Shown piece by piece: positions 1 through 11,620 of a stretch of DNA of 64,000 bases. The position numbers and the translations under genes were made by a program. Every line of letters begins with the position of its first letter. Position 1 is the stretch's first letter. Source of the DNA: Tetrahymena thermophila SB210 (lineage: Eukaryota > Ciliophora > Oligohymenophorea > Hymenostomatida > Tetrahymenidae); NCBI RefSeq assembly GCF_000189635.1, contig NW_002476353.1, positions 992,001 to 1,056,000 on the forward strand, read 5' to 3'. Below the pieces are notes generated by a model, which saw only the letters and a list, made by a program, of their open reading frames with translations, was not told the DNA's origin and did not search any database.

Positions 1-425
1 ATTAACTGAGGCCTTTTAAATATTTTATAAAATACAATTACTTTAATGAAAAATATATTTGTAACAAATTTATTAATAATTAAAGAAAGATAAAATAAAA
101 TTAAGAAAATAAATAAAACAAACATAAACTAAGTTAAAAATATACTCATTTGTTTTTTAAAAATAATCTTCTGCACGCACATTATCAAATAATATACTAA
201 AATAATTCTTTATAAAGTATTAGAATTAGTCTTGATAATTTATTAATAATTATTTTGAATTATTTATAAAATCATATATTTTTTTATAATTATTGTGTGT
301 TTTTCAATTTTTAAACGAAAAATTAGAAAAATTTTATTTTTGTTAATTTTGTAATTTTAAAGAAATAAATTTTAGAATAATTTTTTTACAAGATATAAAA
401 ACTAGAATTTAAAATATATAAATAT
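1..425. other. AT-rich flank, no gene seen
   Basis: This is the 3' flank of the first transporter gene. It is almost pure A/T with no convincing coding frame or RNA gene on either strand. Confidence 0.5.
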
Positions 426-2039
426 TCATTTTTATTAAATAAGAGGAATTTCTATATCTTTTTATTTATTAGGTTAATGGCTATTATTAGATTTTTGGCT
501 AGAACTCATATTTTCTTCTTTTACAACATCAAGAGGATGAGTTCTTTATTCTAATTCTTCATCAACATGATCTAATTTTATATTTGTAGTATCAAAAGGT
601 AATTTGTATGCCATAAGAGAACAAACTGCTCCTATAATAGCTAGGCATAGGAAAGGTCCATATGTACTTGCATCAAATATAGCTACCAAGACGAAAGGCA
701 TAATAACAGTAGAAAATCTTGCAAAAGCACTATTAACTCCTATACCAGTTGTTCTTAGTGGCGTTTCATATATCTCATTTGTAATAACATAAAGCACTGC
801 ATGACATTATCTATAACAGAATCTTGATAATGATAAAACAAAACTGAAAGAAACTTAATAATATGCAAGCAAGTTAAGGACAAAGCAGCCACCAAAAAAT
901 AATATAAGTGAGTTTTTTCTTCCAAAGTACTATCTATCAATAATCAAAAAAGTCATTATAACTCCTGGTATTTCTCCGAAAAAAACCAACAACATATCAC
1001 CAAAACCCTTCTTTTATTGAGCTTAGACAAATGGCAAAATAAAAGTCTATCCTATACTCATAAAATGTATGCCAAACCACTAAACGCATAAAGAAATTGA
1101 AATCCATGTGTATTTATCCTTGAAAAGCTGAAAAATTTTTAAATAAATTAAGCTTATCTAATTCTTAACTTGCTCTATTTATGTCATTCCTTAGAAATGA
1201 TCATACTTACGAGCTCTCCATTTCTCTAGCTACTCCATTTCATCATCTGTGACAACCTCTCCGCCATCTCCTTTGTTGATTGTAATCATTTAGTTCATAA
1301 TATCTGCAGCTTCTTGAATTCTTTTATCTACAACTAAAAAACGAGGTGATTCTAATAAATGCTTATAAGCTCCATAAAATAATATGAATGCTGGAATGCA
1401 AGAAAGGGAAATAAGCAATCTCCAATTACCACTAGAAGTATCATTTAAAACTATTGCAGCCATTATAACTCCTGTTGCTAACCCTACTGGAATGGCTGAA
1501 TTTATTGTAACCACTCCTTTTCCACGCATTTTTTAAGGAGTTATTTCAGAGTAAAAAGTAGTTGATATTGGCAGCGTAATTCCATACACAAATCCATAAA
1601 TAAATCTCAAAAAATAAAGTTCTCCCAGACTTTGAACAAACAAGAAAAGGAAGGCAACGACTCCATATGAGATTGAATTTATCAAAACAACTTTTCTTCT
1701 ACCAAATTTATCTGAAAGAGGACCAGTTAAGAGTGCCCCAAGGAGATTTCCTAAGAAGAAAATAGATCCCAACCATTTGTATCTAGAGGAATCGATGTAT
1801 TATTCACCATCTCCAACTTCACTTGCATGCTCAATATTCCACTAATTCTTAATAATAGGAAGTGTGAGAGACATTAAAATCAATTCGAGTCCATCGTTGA
1901 AATCAATTAAACACAAATAACCTAATGCTCTTTTTTGATATAATCCAAAACCTATTTTTCTCTCTATAATATTATCTATAACTTCAAGCTTCTACGTTGA
2001 CTTAGATCCCCTACTATTACTCTTGTTAGGGCTACTCAT
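426..2039 (-). CDS. SLC22/SV2-like major facilitator superfamily transporter
   Basis: Single-exon gene of 537 codons in the ciliate code, from the ATG at 2039 down to TGA at 426-428. It encodes a 12-helix MFS permease of the organic-cation/SV2 type and should act in a membrane; the substrate cannot be told. A short N-terminal tail precedes a conserved loop motif GPLSDKFGRRK after TM2, then RFIYGFVYGITLP in TM4, ESPRFLVV after TM6, and a second-half DRQYFGRKN loop. The C-terminal tail is hydrophilic and Ser/Gln-rich. Frame is unbroken from end to end when TAA/TAG are read as Gln. It lies divergent from the RING-H2 gene downstream. It differs from the sugar-porter-like array at 9.1-18.5 kb: it has no intron and has the SLC22-style ESPRFL motif. 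Confidence 0.88.
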
Positions 2040-3444
2040 GCTAAATTGATATGCCTATTTACAATTATTTAAATTTTTTATGCTTCGCTTGAATTCTTAG
2101 AAATCTTTGTTTTTTTAATCTTTTCTATCTTAAACTGTTTCTCTTAATTTGAAAGAATAACTTAATTAAATTCTTTGAATTCATTCTTTAGAACCTTTAG
2201 AAAATAATGCGAATCTTGTTGTAAATTATCTTTCAAATAAATTAAATTTTATCTTAGTCAAATAAATAAACTGCTGTCTGTCTCAAAACCTCTATCTTTC
2301 ATTCATTCAAAAATTGATTAAATTTACACTATTAATTTTCCGCGAAATAATTAATTGTTAAACCACTCTTTCTAAATAAAGAAATTATTTCTTTTTTCTA
2401 TAAATATTCTTTTTTCGAGAAATACCCTTACAATTTATAAGTCAGTAGATTTACCATAAATACTTGCTTGAATGCTTAAAGAATATGCGAATTTATAAAA
2501 AATAGGTATTTAGAAGGAATAGAATAATTTCAGTAAAGGAATACTATAAATTAATTAATCTATACTACAAATTTCTGATAAATTGCTTACTTTAAATTTC
2601 GAATTTTTAATGTAATATTAATTTTATTTTTTCAAACAGTTTGCTTTGAAATTTACACATTAATTAATTTTTTTGGCAATAAAAAATTGTAGCTATTAAT
2701 TTATAAAACTTAAATAAATTTTATATATTCTATTTCATTAGAAAGATTTTTTAAATAATTTAGTAAAATTATTGGGTTGAAGGTTAAAAGGTTTCTTATA
2801 TATGTTTAAATTATAATCGTTATTTGAAAATAAAGATAATCAATTGAAAATCTATGTATTTTTTATAATTAATTATAGGAAAAATGCTTGAGAGTTTAGT
2901 TATTCAAAGGCTATCAAGGGATAAAAACTGAATTAAAATTCAAAAATAAAATTATTTTCAAACTTCTCTGTGTTGCTTTTTAAAAAAAATAATTCTTTAT
3001 AAATGGATTTAGGTGTTTATTTTAATTTATTTCATTTACATTAGAGAAGAAAGAGTTTTTGAATAAGGTTTAAATGTAATTTTTTCTTTTGGATTATAGT
3101 ATTTTAAAGCTTTTAAAAATATTTTTTTTTACTTAGTTGATTGATTGATTATATATTTTTTTGAATATAGATAGCATGTAGTATAATAAAATCTATAATA
3201 TCTTATTTAGTAAATAGTATTCAAATCATTTAAAAATAGTTTACCATGATTACCATAAATCTCAGTCTAATGTATTATTAAATTCTCTGTCTATAGCTTT
3301 TATTTATGATTTGTAGTTAACTCTGTATTTGGAATTAGTGAGTGAATAATTTTCTAAAAACATATAATTGAAAAATAAGGGAAAAAATAGTTAATATAAT
3401 TATACATACAAATCACTTAATTAAATTCAGAAAATACAAAGTGC
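2040..3444. other. Divergent intergenic region
   Basis: Shared 5' region between the minus-strand MFS gene and the plus-strand RING-H2 gene. It is AT-rich, with short A and T runs. No coding frame, tRNA or recognisable promoter element was seen. Confidence 0.5.
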
Positions 3445-5355
3445 ATGAACGAGCCTCTTTTAGCAGGGGTGGCTCCTCTTCCTATGAATCAGCCAAATAT
3501 GATCAATTAAAACTCGGTAGCTGAGTAGCAGGATTAAAATTAACAGAATAACAATAACAATTAGAATGAAAATGAAAATGAAGATGTTGAGTAGGGAAGA
3601 GGAAATAGTTAAAGAAATTCTGTATAATCATTTATCAGAGACTCGCTGAGATTGTCATAAAGACAAGTAGTTAATTTTCTAAAAAAATTGATATTAAATT
3701 ATTTAAAATGAGGCTTGGTTAGTTTTAATTTATAAAGAGCTATTTACACAACACATTTTGTTAAAATTATTTTATATTTTAAAAAGCAAAATAGAATTAA
3801 TGTGAGAAATAATTTTAGAGGTTAAATAGAAGAAGCAATTAATGAGAGTATAGTAATTAACGCTCTCTTTTTGTTCATTTCTGTTAACAAAATGATAGCT
3901 TATATTGTCTTAGGAAAAAACAGCTCTTAAGAAACATGCAAAGACGGCTAACTATGTATTTGGCTCAAATTAATGTTCTTACATGATGCTCTCTATAGTA
4001 TACATCTTATTACCTTGCTTGTAGTTATTTTCATTCACAGACATAGAGGCATAATGAGCCGTTGGTAGAATATGGAAGGAATGGAAAATGATTATCAGCA
4101 AATGCAAGATGCCAACAACTAAGTGTAGCCTAACTTTAACGGATTTTATGTTACGGAATTCATAACAAAGAAAAATTGGTTTAACTCCTTCCTCTAAGAC
4201 TCTACTAAATTGTAAATTAAATATCCTTTTAGAATAAATATTGCATGATTTTGATTTTCTTCTGAATTGTGAATGAATGAATAAAATATCAAAAAATTGG
4301 ATTAGGAATTATGCTTTGCAGACTTTTCATAAAATAGACCATACATTTTTAATACAATTTATAATATTTATTTCATAATTTAGAAGAGTAAAACATGGAA
4401 TAGATTACTTATTAATTTTTATTTGAAAAATATAAACTAGGTTTTATTTGATCATCTTTATCTAAGGAAACCTTCTAATTTTTTATAATGAAGAATAGTA
4501 TTTATCTAGTTATCCTAATCATTTTTATTTAGCTTTAGTTTACGTTATTATGGTAATTTATTCAACTACAGAATTATTTACTGACTATAATTAAACATTT
4601 TCATTATAAAAGGGTTATTTCTACCTTGGTATTCCTCTTTTTTTCTTTGCATCTATATGCCTTTGTATGCCATTCATGCTAGTTATTTATTTAGTTCTAA
4701 GGAGAAGAAGAAATGGAATACAAAGAGGCTTAGATGAAGTAATTATTTAAATAATTTGGTATCTGATCTAATTTTATCATTTTAATTAAAGGATGCAATA
4801 AATAGTTTGCCAATAAAATACCTAAAAGATGTTGAAAGGAAAGAGGAAGATGATACACTCGAATGTTGTATTTGTTTAGTAGAATATGAAGAAGAAGAAG
4901 AAATAATTATATTACCATGTAACAAAAAGTAACAAAAAATAAAATTATATAGTAGTTTTTAATAAAATCTATTTATTAAAAATAGCCATCATTTCCATGC
5001 TAAATGCATCAAACAGTGGGTTAAAATAAATGGTGTATGTCCAATATGCAAGAGAGATTTGAAAGAACTTTTAATTAGATTAAATGATGTACATGATGAA
5101 AATCAACAAGAAGAAATGTAGGAAATTCATTAAAATTAAAATATACAACAGTAGTAACATGCTCAGAACAATAACGATATTCATAATAATAACAATAATA
5201 ATCATAATAATCATAATCATGATAATAATAATATTTAACAAAATATAATAAATTAAAATAATTAAGATGATAATCATTAAAATAGTAATAATAATAATAA
5301 CAGCCATCATCATCATAATATAGAAAATTAATATTAACCTCCATTTAGAATGTGA
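3445..5355 (+). CDS. Multi-pass membrane RING-H2 E3 ubiquitin ligase
   Basis: Five-exon gene: 3445-3666, about 3816-4211, 4441-4738, 4792-4928 and 4986-5355 (TGA). The Asn/Gln-rich N-terminus is followed by several membrane segments, for example FHYLALVYVIMVIYS-like and YLGIPLFFFASICLC stretches, then a cytosolic RING-H2 finger: CCIC, a PCN step, HHFH, CIKQW and CPIC. Ligands fit C3H2C3 with a C-x3-H step instead of the usual C-x1-H. The last intron (57 nt) splits the finger. The tail is Asn/Gln/His-rich. Such proteins recruit E2 enzymes at membranes to ubiquitinate substrates. The exon 1/exon 2 junction is unresolved: donor GTAGTT at 3667 is phase 0, yet no AG near 3816 restores the exon 2 frame, so exon 1 or a small missing exon needs checking. 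The other junctions are phase-consistent. Confidence 0.82.
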
Positions 5356-6094
5356 TTTAAAATATTTAAATTAAAAAGCAAAAAATAATTTTATAAAACA
5401 ACTAAAATAAATAGGTAATAAAATATTTAGAGAATTTAATACTTCTTTTAAGTTTTGAGTGAGTAACTATAATTTAACTATCTAACCAATTAACCAAAAA
5501 ATAAATAAATAAATAAATAACTATTAATCTAATTAATTTATTAATTTAAAGCATATAGAAAATATTTAAATGAGAATAGGAGATATCAAAATTTACTCAA
5601 GATAAATTTGAATTATTCTATTCAATTAATAAGTGAATGAATATATTGAATTAATTTTAAAAAACTTATATAAATTTTAATTATTATTATTTTTTCATTA
5701 AATTAAAATACATTCATTTATTTATTTACTTACTTACTTACTTTTGTAACTAAAAAAATCATTTATGCATTAAAAAAATAAAAAATAAATAAATAATCAT
5801 TCTTTTAATCTCAAAATAGAAATTAATTTTATAAACATTCAAAATATTTATTATAGGCATTCAAATAAGTTTATTTAATTTGTTCTCTCAATCAAACTAA
5901 AATAATATATTAAATTTTACTGTTAATCATTCGATTTCTTGATTATTTTTTTATGGTTGAAATTTGTTGTAAAATTTTACAAAAATTTTCATGTTTTAAA
6001 TTAAATTTTTTGTAAAAAAAGATTTATACACAAGTAGCTTTTAAAATATCATCTAAGTAATTTAATCTTAGATTGATTAGCTTTAAATAATGAA
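5356..6094. other. Intergenic, simple repeats
   Basis: AT-rich spacer with short tetranucleotide runs, (AAAT)n near 5500 and (ACTT)n near 5725. No gene seen. Confidence 0.5.
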
Positions 6095-7936
6095 ATGAGA
6101 AATAGAATTGTTCCTTTATCTTATATCAATTAAAATTAAAATAATTAGTAAAGCATCATACCTATTTAGTAGATATAGAATACAGAAACTCAGTTAGTAA
6201 ACAATGAAAATTAGAACAATGTATCTAGTTAAAACATCAATAACCTCTCTTCTTTATAGTAATTAAATTTGTTTTTGGAAAAAATGGATATAGAGAAAAA
6301 ATAAGAAGAAGATGAAAAAGAAAATGGAGAAGAGTAATAATAAATAAGGTAATAGGAAGAAGAATAGTAAAATTTAAACAATCGATAGCCATAAGTAGTT
6401 ATACAGCCAAGTTTGAGCGATTAAAGAAATATTAAATTGTGCAAGATATGTTTAGAAGATAATAACGAACCAAATAATATGTTGATAACTCCTTGCAAGT
6501 GCTAAGGATCTGTTGGAAATATTCATCAGGAATGCTTGAAGACATGGATTGTTAGTTAAGGATATGATTTGCTTTCTCCTATTAAATGTGAGCTCTGTAA
6601 TGAAGAATATGAAATGGAAATTGAAGTCTCTTCAAAATTTATGCCTACAAAAGCTTGCTAAGATACTAAGTGCATTTAGTTAGTGTCTTTTTTTTGGTTA
6701 GTGGTTTTTATGTTAGGAAACATTGCTGCAATTATTGTCCTTTTATATTTTCAAGTTATGTAATTATATTTCAATATTAAAATTAAAGTCATTTAATTTT
6801 ATTTTAATATGCAAGATAGTTATGAAAATTCTTAGTGGGGATACATCTTAATGGCAGTAGCAATTCTCATTCTCTTTGAGGTGGCACTTGTTTTGCTTGT
6901 AAAGCATTAAACACAAGAAATATTTTTTGGATTATATATAAAGAGTTGGTAAATTTTAAGTATTGGTCAAGCAGCTGATTAGATATAGGATGACAATAAT
7001 AATTAGTAATTAAATAAAGATTTAGACAAAAGCAATTAAACAGGAGGATAAGCTTTCAATAATAACATATCTAGAAATTAGCATCAAATAAGGATTTTGT
7101 AAAGCAGATCAGTTTTAAGTAACTAAAATTAAGATGTTTATCAATAAAATGGTCATAAATTACCAAGTAGATAAAGCTAAAGCAGAAATACAAACTAATA
7201 AGAGATTCCAAAAGCTTAAAATTATTCAATAGGAGTAAATAATGAAATGCATTATTCAAATAGCTATCAGCAAAGCTTACAAAAGAAAAGTATGACTATT
7301 AGCTAAATGAAGGCCCATTTGGGTTTAGATGATGATGAAGATAATAAAGATGAAGACGAAGAAGAGAAAAAAGAAAATCGAATAGAAAAAGAAATTTTTG
7401 ATAAAAAAGTAAATGAAAATGATGAAAAAATATTAAATTTTATAAAAAATAATAAAGACCTTTACAATCACATAATTTAGTCATACGTTAAAATGGATAA
7501 TTAATTCATATTAAAAAATAATGAGGTTTCTAAAGAAATAATAGTAGAAGTACCTTTAGAGTCATATAAAAACACTTAAAATAGTCTTAATAATGGAGCA
7601 AATCCTAAATAAAGTGCTGATTAATTTATTAACTTATAGAATATTCAATAAGAAAAAATATTACTTTATGACAACAGCTATCAATATAGAGATATATCTA
7701 ATAAAATATCTTAAAATAATAATGTTAATCTAAGATCTTAGTCTGCATTCTAACAATAAAAACAACTTAATTAAAATATTTTTCTTTCAAAAAGCCATCA
7801 TTTAATTGATATTTTTTAACAAGAAAAAATTTCGGATTAATAACTTGATAATAAAAATATTATAGTAGATAAGAATTTATTTAATTCTGATAGATAATAA
7901 AATGAAATAAACAGTAATACTTAAATCAAATTATGA
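6095..7936 (+). CDS. RING-CH (MARCH-type) membrane E3 ubiquitin ligase
   Basis: Uninterrupted frame of 613 residues from ATG 6095 to TGA 7934-7936; an ATG five bases upstream meets TGA after one codon. An acidic Gln-rich N-terminus leads to a C4HC3 RING-CH finger at about residues 116-175: CKIC, TPCKCQGS, IHQECLKTWI and CELC. The PCxCxGS and HxxCLxxW patterns are diagnostic of the MARCH/RINGv class. Two hydrophobic segments follow at about 197-222 and 248-270, as in two-pass MARCH ligases, which ubiquitinate membrane proteins. The remaining 330 or so residues are a low-complexity Asn/Gln/Asp-rich tail. No intron is required. It lies directly downstream of another membrane RING ligase in the same orientation, but the two fingers are different types, so they are not tandem duplicates. 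Confidence 0.88.
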
Positions 7937-9102
7937 CTAATATTTATTTGTTTCAAATTAAATATAAGAATCTACTGCAAAAATATATTATTTTTAAGAA
8001 ACAAATAAATATCTTTTATATTTTTTTATTAAATTATAATAATTTCATAAAAATATTTCTTGAACATACAATAAAAGGGTAGGTTTTTTTTAAAATAGGG
8101 TATATTTTGAAATAAAATAAAATAATATTTAAAAATAATTTAGATAAATCTTAAAACTTATCATTTATTAATTTATGAATTAGACTAAAATAAAAATTTT
8201 AACCAAATAGAAATGTTTATAGTTTATAAAAAAAATAAATGTAAAAATGTAAAATAATGCTAAAATCAAATATTTTTAATAAAATGCTAGTTAGAAGTTG
8301 AATTTAATAGCTTTTATTAAATTTATATCTGTAATTATAATGTTTAGATGATATGATTTAAGATATTGTAGTTGTATGTTGGAAAAAATATATAAATGCA
8401 TTTTTTTGATAAAGGGGGAAAAAAATTATTAATTTTGTAAACTCGCAATAATAAATCTAAATCATGAAAATTAAATTAAGATGGGTTACAGATTTATTTT
8501 AAAAAGTTCTTTAATAATTTGAAAATTAATATTTTTCCTCTTTAGATTTTAATTTTCTAAATAAATTTTGCCATCAAATTTTCTCCAAATAGTTTTATTT
8601 GTTAAGACAAAATTAGTTTAACCACAGATTAATGTTTTTAGAGAGTTTTCATTTATTTAGCCAGCCAAAAATTTATTACTATGAGATTAAGCTTTTGTTT
8701 ATATCATAGAAAAATTTATTTTAATGGCCTAACAGCATAATATTTTTATTGAGAAGAAATTTGGATATAAAGTTTTCGTTAATATAACTATTTATTTTTT
8801 AAAGGAATTAATTATATTTGAAAAATTTAAAATATGATTAAAATACATTTAAGAAAGTTACTTTATATAAAATAAAGAAAATTACACTTAAATTTATATG
8901 GTTGATATTACCAAATTTAATGCTTTTATGCATGTTTTTATAATAGTTTTTAATTATTCATAGATTCATTCGCTCATCTTTATAAACTTTAAGATGTTGA
9001 TAGATTGATTTTAAGATTGAAAAAATAGTAAAAAGTTAATAAATTTATAACTAAATATAGCAGTATAACTATATTAAAATTAAATATTCGCTTTAGCAGT
9101 TT
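7937..9102. other. Convergent intergenic region
   Basis: Spacer between the 3' ends of the RING-CH gene and the first sugar-porter-like gene. It is AT-rich; no coding or RNA signal seen. Confidence 0.5.
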
Positions 9103-11620
9103 TCACATTTTGCTATTAACGATTGAGTTATTGTTATTAAGACTGCAAACTATAGAGTTGTTATTAACGCTGTCGTTTAATACCTATGATGTATCCAATT
9201 ATTGCTTTACGTTCATTTCATAGTTATTTTAATAAGTTTTTTGGATATCGTTAAAGTTCATATATCTGGTTTCGACTACATACTTTGAACAGAAAGCAAA
9301 TCCGCAAAGTGCAGATGTAGCAAAGACTATGCAATTTACATATACTTAAGTGTTAAGGAAAAGTGTTAAAGAGATGACATTACCAAGCCAGTTCATGACA
9401 ATACTGTAACTCATACCTTCATCCTTCAAGATATCAGAAGTGTAAATAGAAGTAACTGGACCTACTGAGAAGTTATAAGCAGCATAGAAGAAAAATAAGA
9501 ATAAGACTAACAAGAATTGAAGGGTTGAATTATTTTAGACATCTTCTTTGAAAGAGGCAATAATTGCAAGTCCTACTTGGCAAAGAGAGCAGAAAAGGAA
9601 TCCTCCGACAAGATATCTCTTTCTTGCAAGCTTTCTATTAAAACTAACACCAAGGGTTGAAACGAAGAAAAGGAAAATATATGAACCAAGGACAAAGGAA
9701 CGCATGTGGTAAAAATCACTGGTTACCAAACTAAGGACACCAGTAGAATATACAGCCAAATAAGTGTTACCACACATTTATTAAAGGAAATTGGTAATCA
9801 TACCAACTTTGAGTCTGTTCTTGTAAGATTATTCGCTTTCGGTAATGAGAGTTTAGTCACCTGTAGACATATCAGTAAAGTCAACAGAACCAGGAGCAAG
9901 GTGGACTTGTTCTTAAGAAAGGACATATTTTTCTTTGTAAATCTACTCGACAGCCTTACGACCAAGAGTGTTAAGGTGGTTACGGTAATAGTAGTAAGGA
10001 GTATCAATTTTATAGACAAAGAGCATAACGAAAATACGAATAACAGAGAAGAAAGCAGGGAATAAGAAAACAAGACGCCAGATATCAGTGACTTCGCTTA
10101 CATTGACTACACTCTTAAGAGGAAGATTTAAAATAAAACCAAATATAATACCAAGGTTAACATTTGCTTAAAATAAGGCACCAGTTTTACCAGCCATATT
10201 ATCAGGAGAGATTTCTCTAATATATAAAGAAATTACAGATGTATTCATACCGACAGAAATACCCATAACTAATCTTGCAAACATGAATACCCACCATTGG
10301 TTGATTTAAGTTAAACCTGAAGCAAGTAAGAAGAATAAATCAGCAATAATCATAAATTTACGACGTTCCATTTTATGCATTAAGAACTAAGACAAGTAAG
10401 CACTGATTAAGGCACTGACTGATAAGATAGTAACAACTAAGGTCTATTTATAATGAAAGAAATATATTTAGTTACATTTAATATTTGAGCATTTAACAAT
10501 AAATGAAAGATTAGTCGATTAATGAGTCAATAAATTAGTGAACGAATTATAAAATTTTGTATATATTTTTTTTCTTCAACAGTGTTTCTGAATTAAGATT
10601 AAGAGACAATTTTTTGCAAAAAAAAATTTTGTAATCTGCATAAATTAATTATTTTTTGTTTCTCAGATAAATACTAAATTTTTCTTTTTACTTTTACTTT
10701 ATGGTAAAACAACAAAGCTTATTTACTTATTTATACATTTATATTTTTACTTACTTAGTTATTTATTTATTTGTTAAATAAATGTCTGTTCATAAAACAT
10801 AATATTTCAGACAAAAATAATAGATTTTTTATGTTCAAGTTAAAATATAAATCTAGCTCATGTAAAAATGATATATAAATCAAGAGCTATTTTATATATT
10901 TTTGTTATAATTCTTTTTAAGATAAATTGTTCAATTCTGCTTTATTGAGAATAGCCAATCACAGCTACTTAAATATTACAAATTTTTTAAAAACCTATAT
11001 TCGATTGACTAAGAAAGAGTGTTTCTCAATAATTGATTTTTTAAATTATGTTTTTCTTTGCTTCATCAAAAAAAAATTAAAAGGCTTACAGAAAATGATT
11101 TGTGGTTGTATTTCAAATCTTTGAGAAATTATATTTCATTATTAGTTAATTTATTAATTAATTAATTAATTTCTCAAATTTGTTTTTATTATAATACTTA
11201 TTTATTTATTTAACAAATTGACTTTAAGTTTAATTGGATGAAGTTGAGATTAGAAAGCTTATGTGCATTAAAAATTTTTTTTTTTCTGAATGCTAGGATG
11301 TATCTGAAAAACAATAATCTAAATTTACTTCATTCATTTTATTGTTTAATTGCTCATTAATCTCTCAATTTATTTTTTAAAATGTTTTATAGAAAATAAT
11401 TCAAATAAAATTGATTGGCATTTTTTGTAAATATATAATAAATTACGCAATAGTTTCTTTAATCACTTTCGTGAATGTCATAGAGCAATGCGAGATGCCC
11501 AAATGCTATACCAAGCTCTGAAATGGTGTAACCTGCTTAAAATGCACCCCAGCATGCATGTTGTACTCTAGTATACAAGTATGGTGAGGACTTGTGTTGA
11601 TAGTCACGCATTTAAGACAT
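9103..11620 (-). CDS. Sugar-porter-like MFS transporter, array copy 1
   Basis: Two exons: 11447-11620 (58 codons) and 9103-10443 (447 codons), total 504 residues. Exon 1 lies 1.0 kb away and was found by homology to the other two copies: it holds the TM1 motif WGAFQAGYTISELGIAF, matching FGGFLYGYVISEL in copy 3. Exon 2 continues with TM2, a loop HKMERRKF, FARLVMGISVGMN, YIREISPDN and, in the second half, VGPVTSIYTSDIL. These are degenerate sugar-porter signatures; the loop-2 glycine is Glu and the usual PESPR is not evident, so the substrate is unknown. Splicing is phase 0, the same position as in copies 2 and 3. The intron (1003 nt) is about 19 times longer than theirs. The 58-codon exon 1 lacks the extracellular segment present in copy 3, so a small extra exon inside the intron is possible. 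Confidence 0.82.
10444..11446 (-). other. 1003-nt intron of MFS array copy 1
   Basis: Donor GTAATT (reading the minus strand from 11446) and acceptor AAATAG (ending at 10444) join TM1 to TM2 in phase 0. The interior is AT-rich with no clear exon, RNA gene or transposon. The equivalent introns in the neighbouring paralogues are 54 and 53 nt. Confidence 0.7.

Noticed and set aside
5075-5344. Tyr-rich and Met/Ile-rich minus-strand ORFs
   Set aside because: They are complements of the Asn/Gln/His-rich tail of the RING-H2 gene.
6755-6812. Possible intron in the RING-CH gene (GTAATT to CAAG)
   Set aside because: Removing it creates a stop; the unspliced frame is continuous.
9706-10065. Plus-strand ORF of 119 codons
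   Set aside because: Antisense to the second exon of MFS copy 1, which has clear homology.
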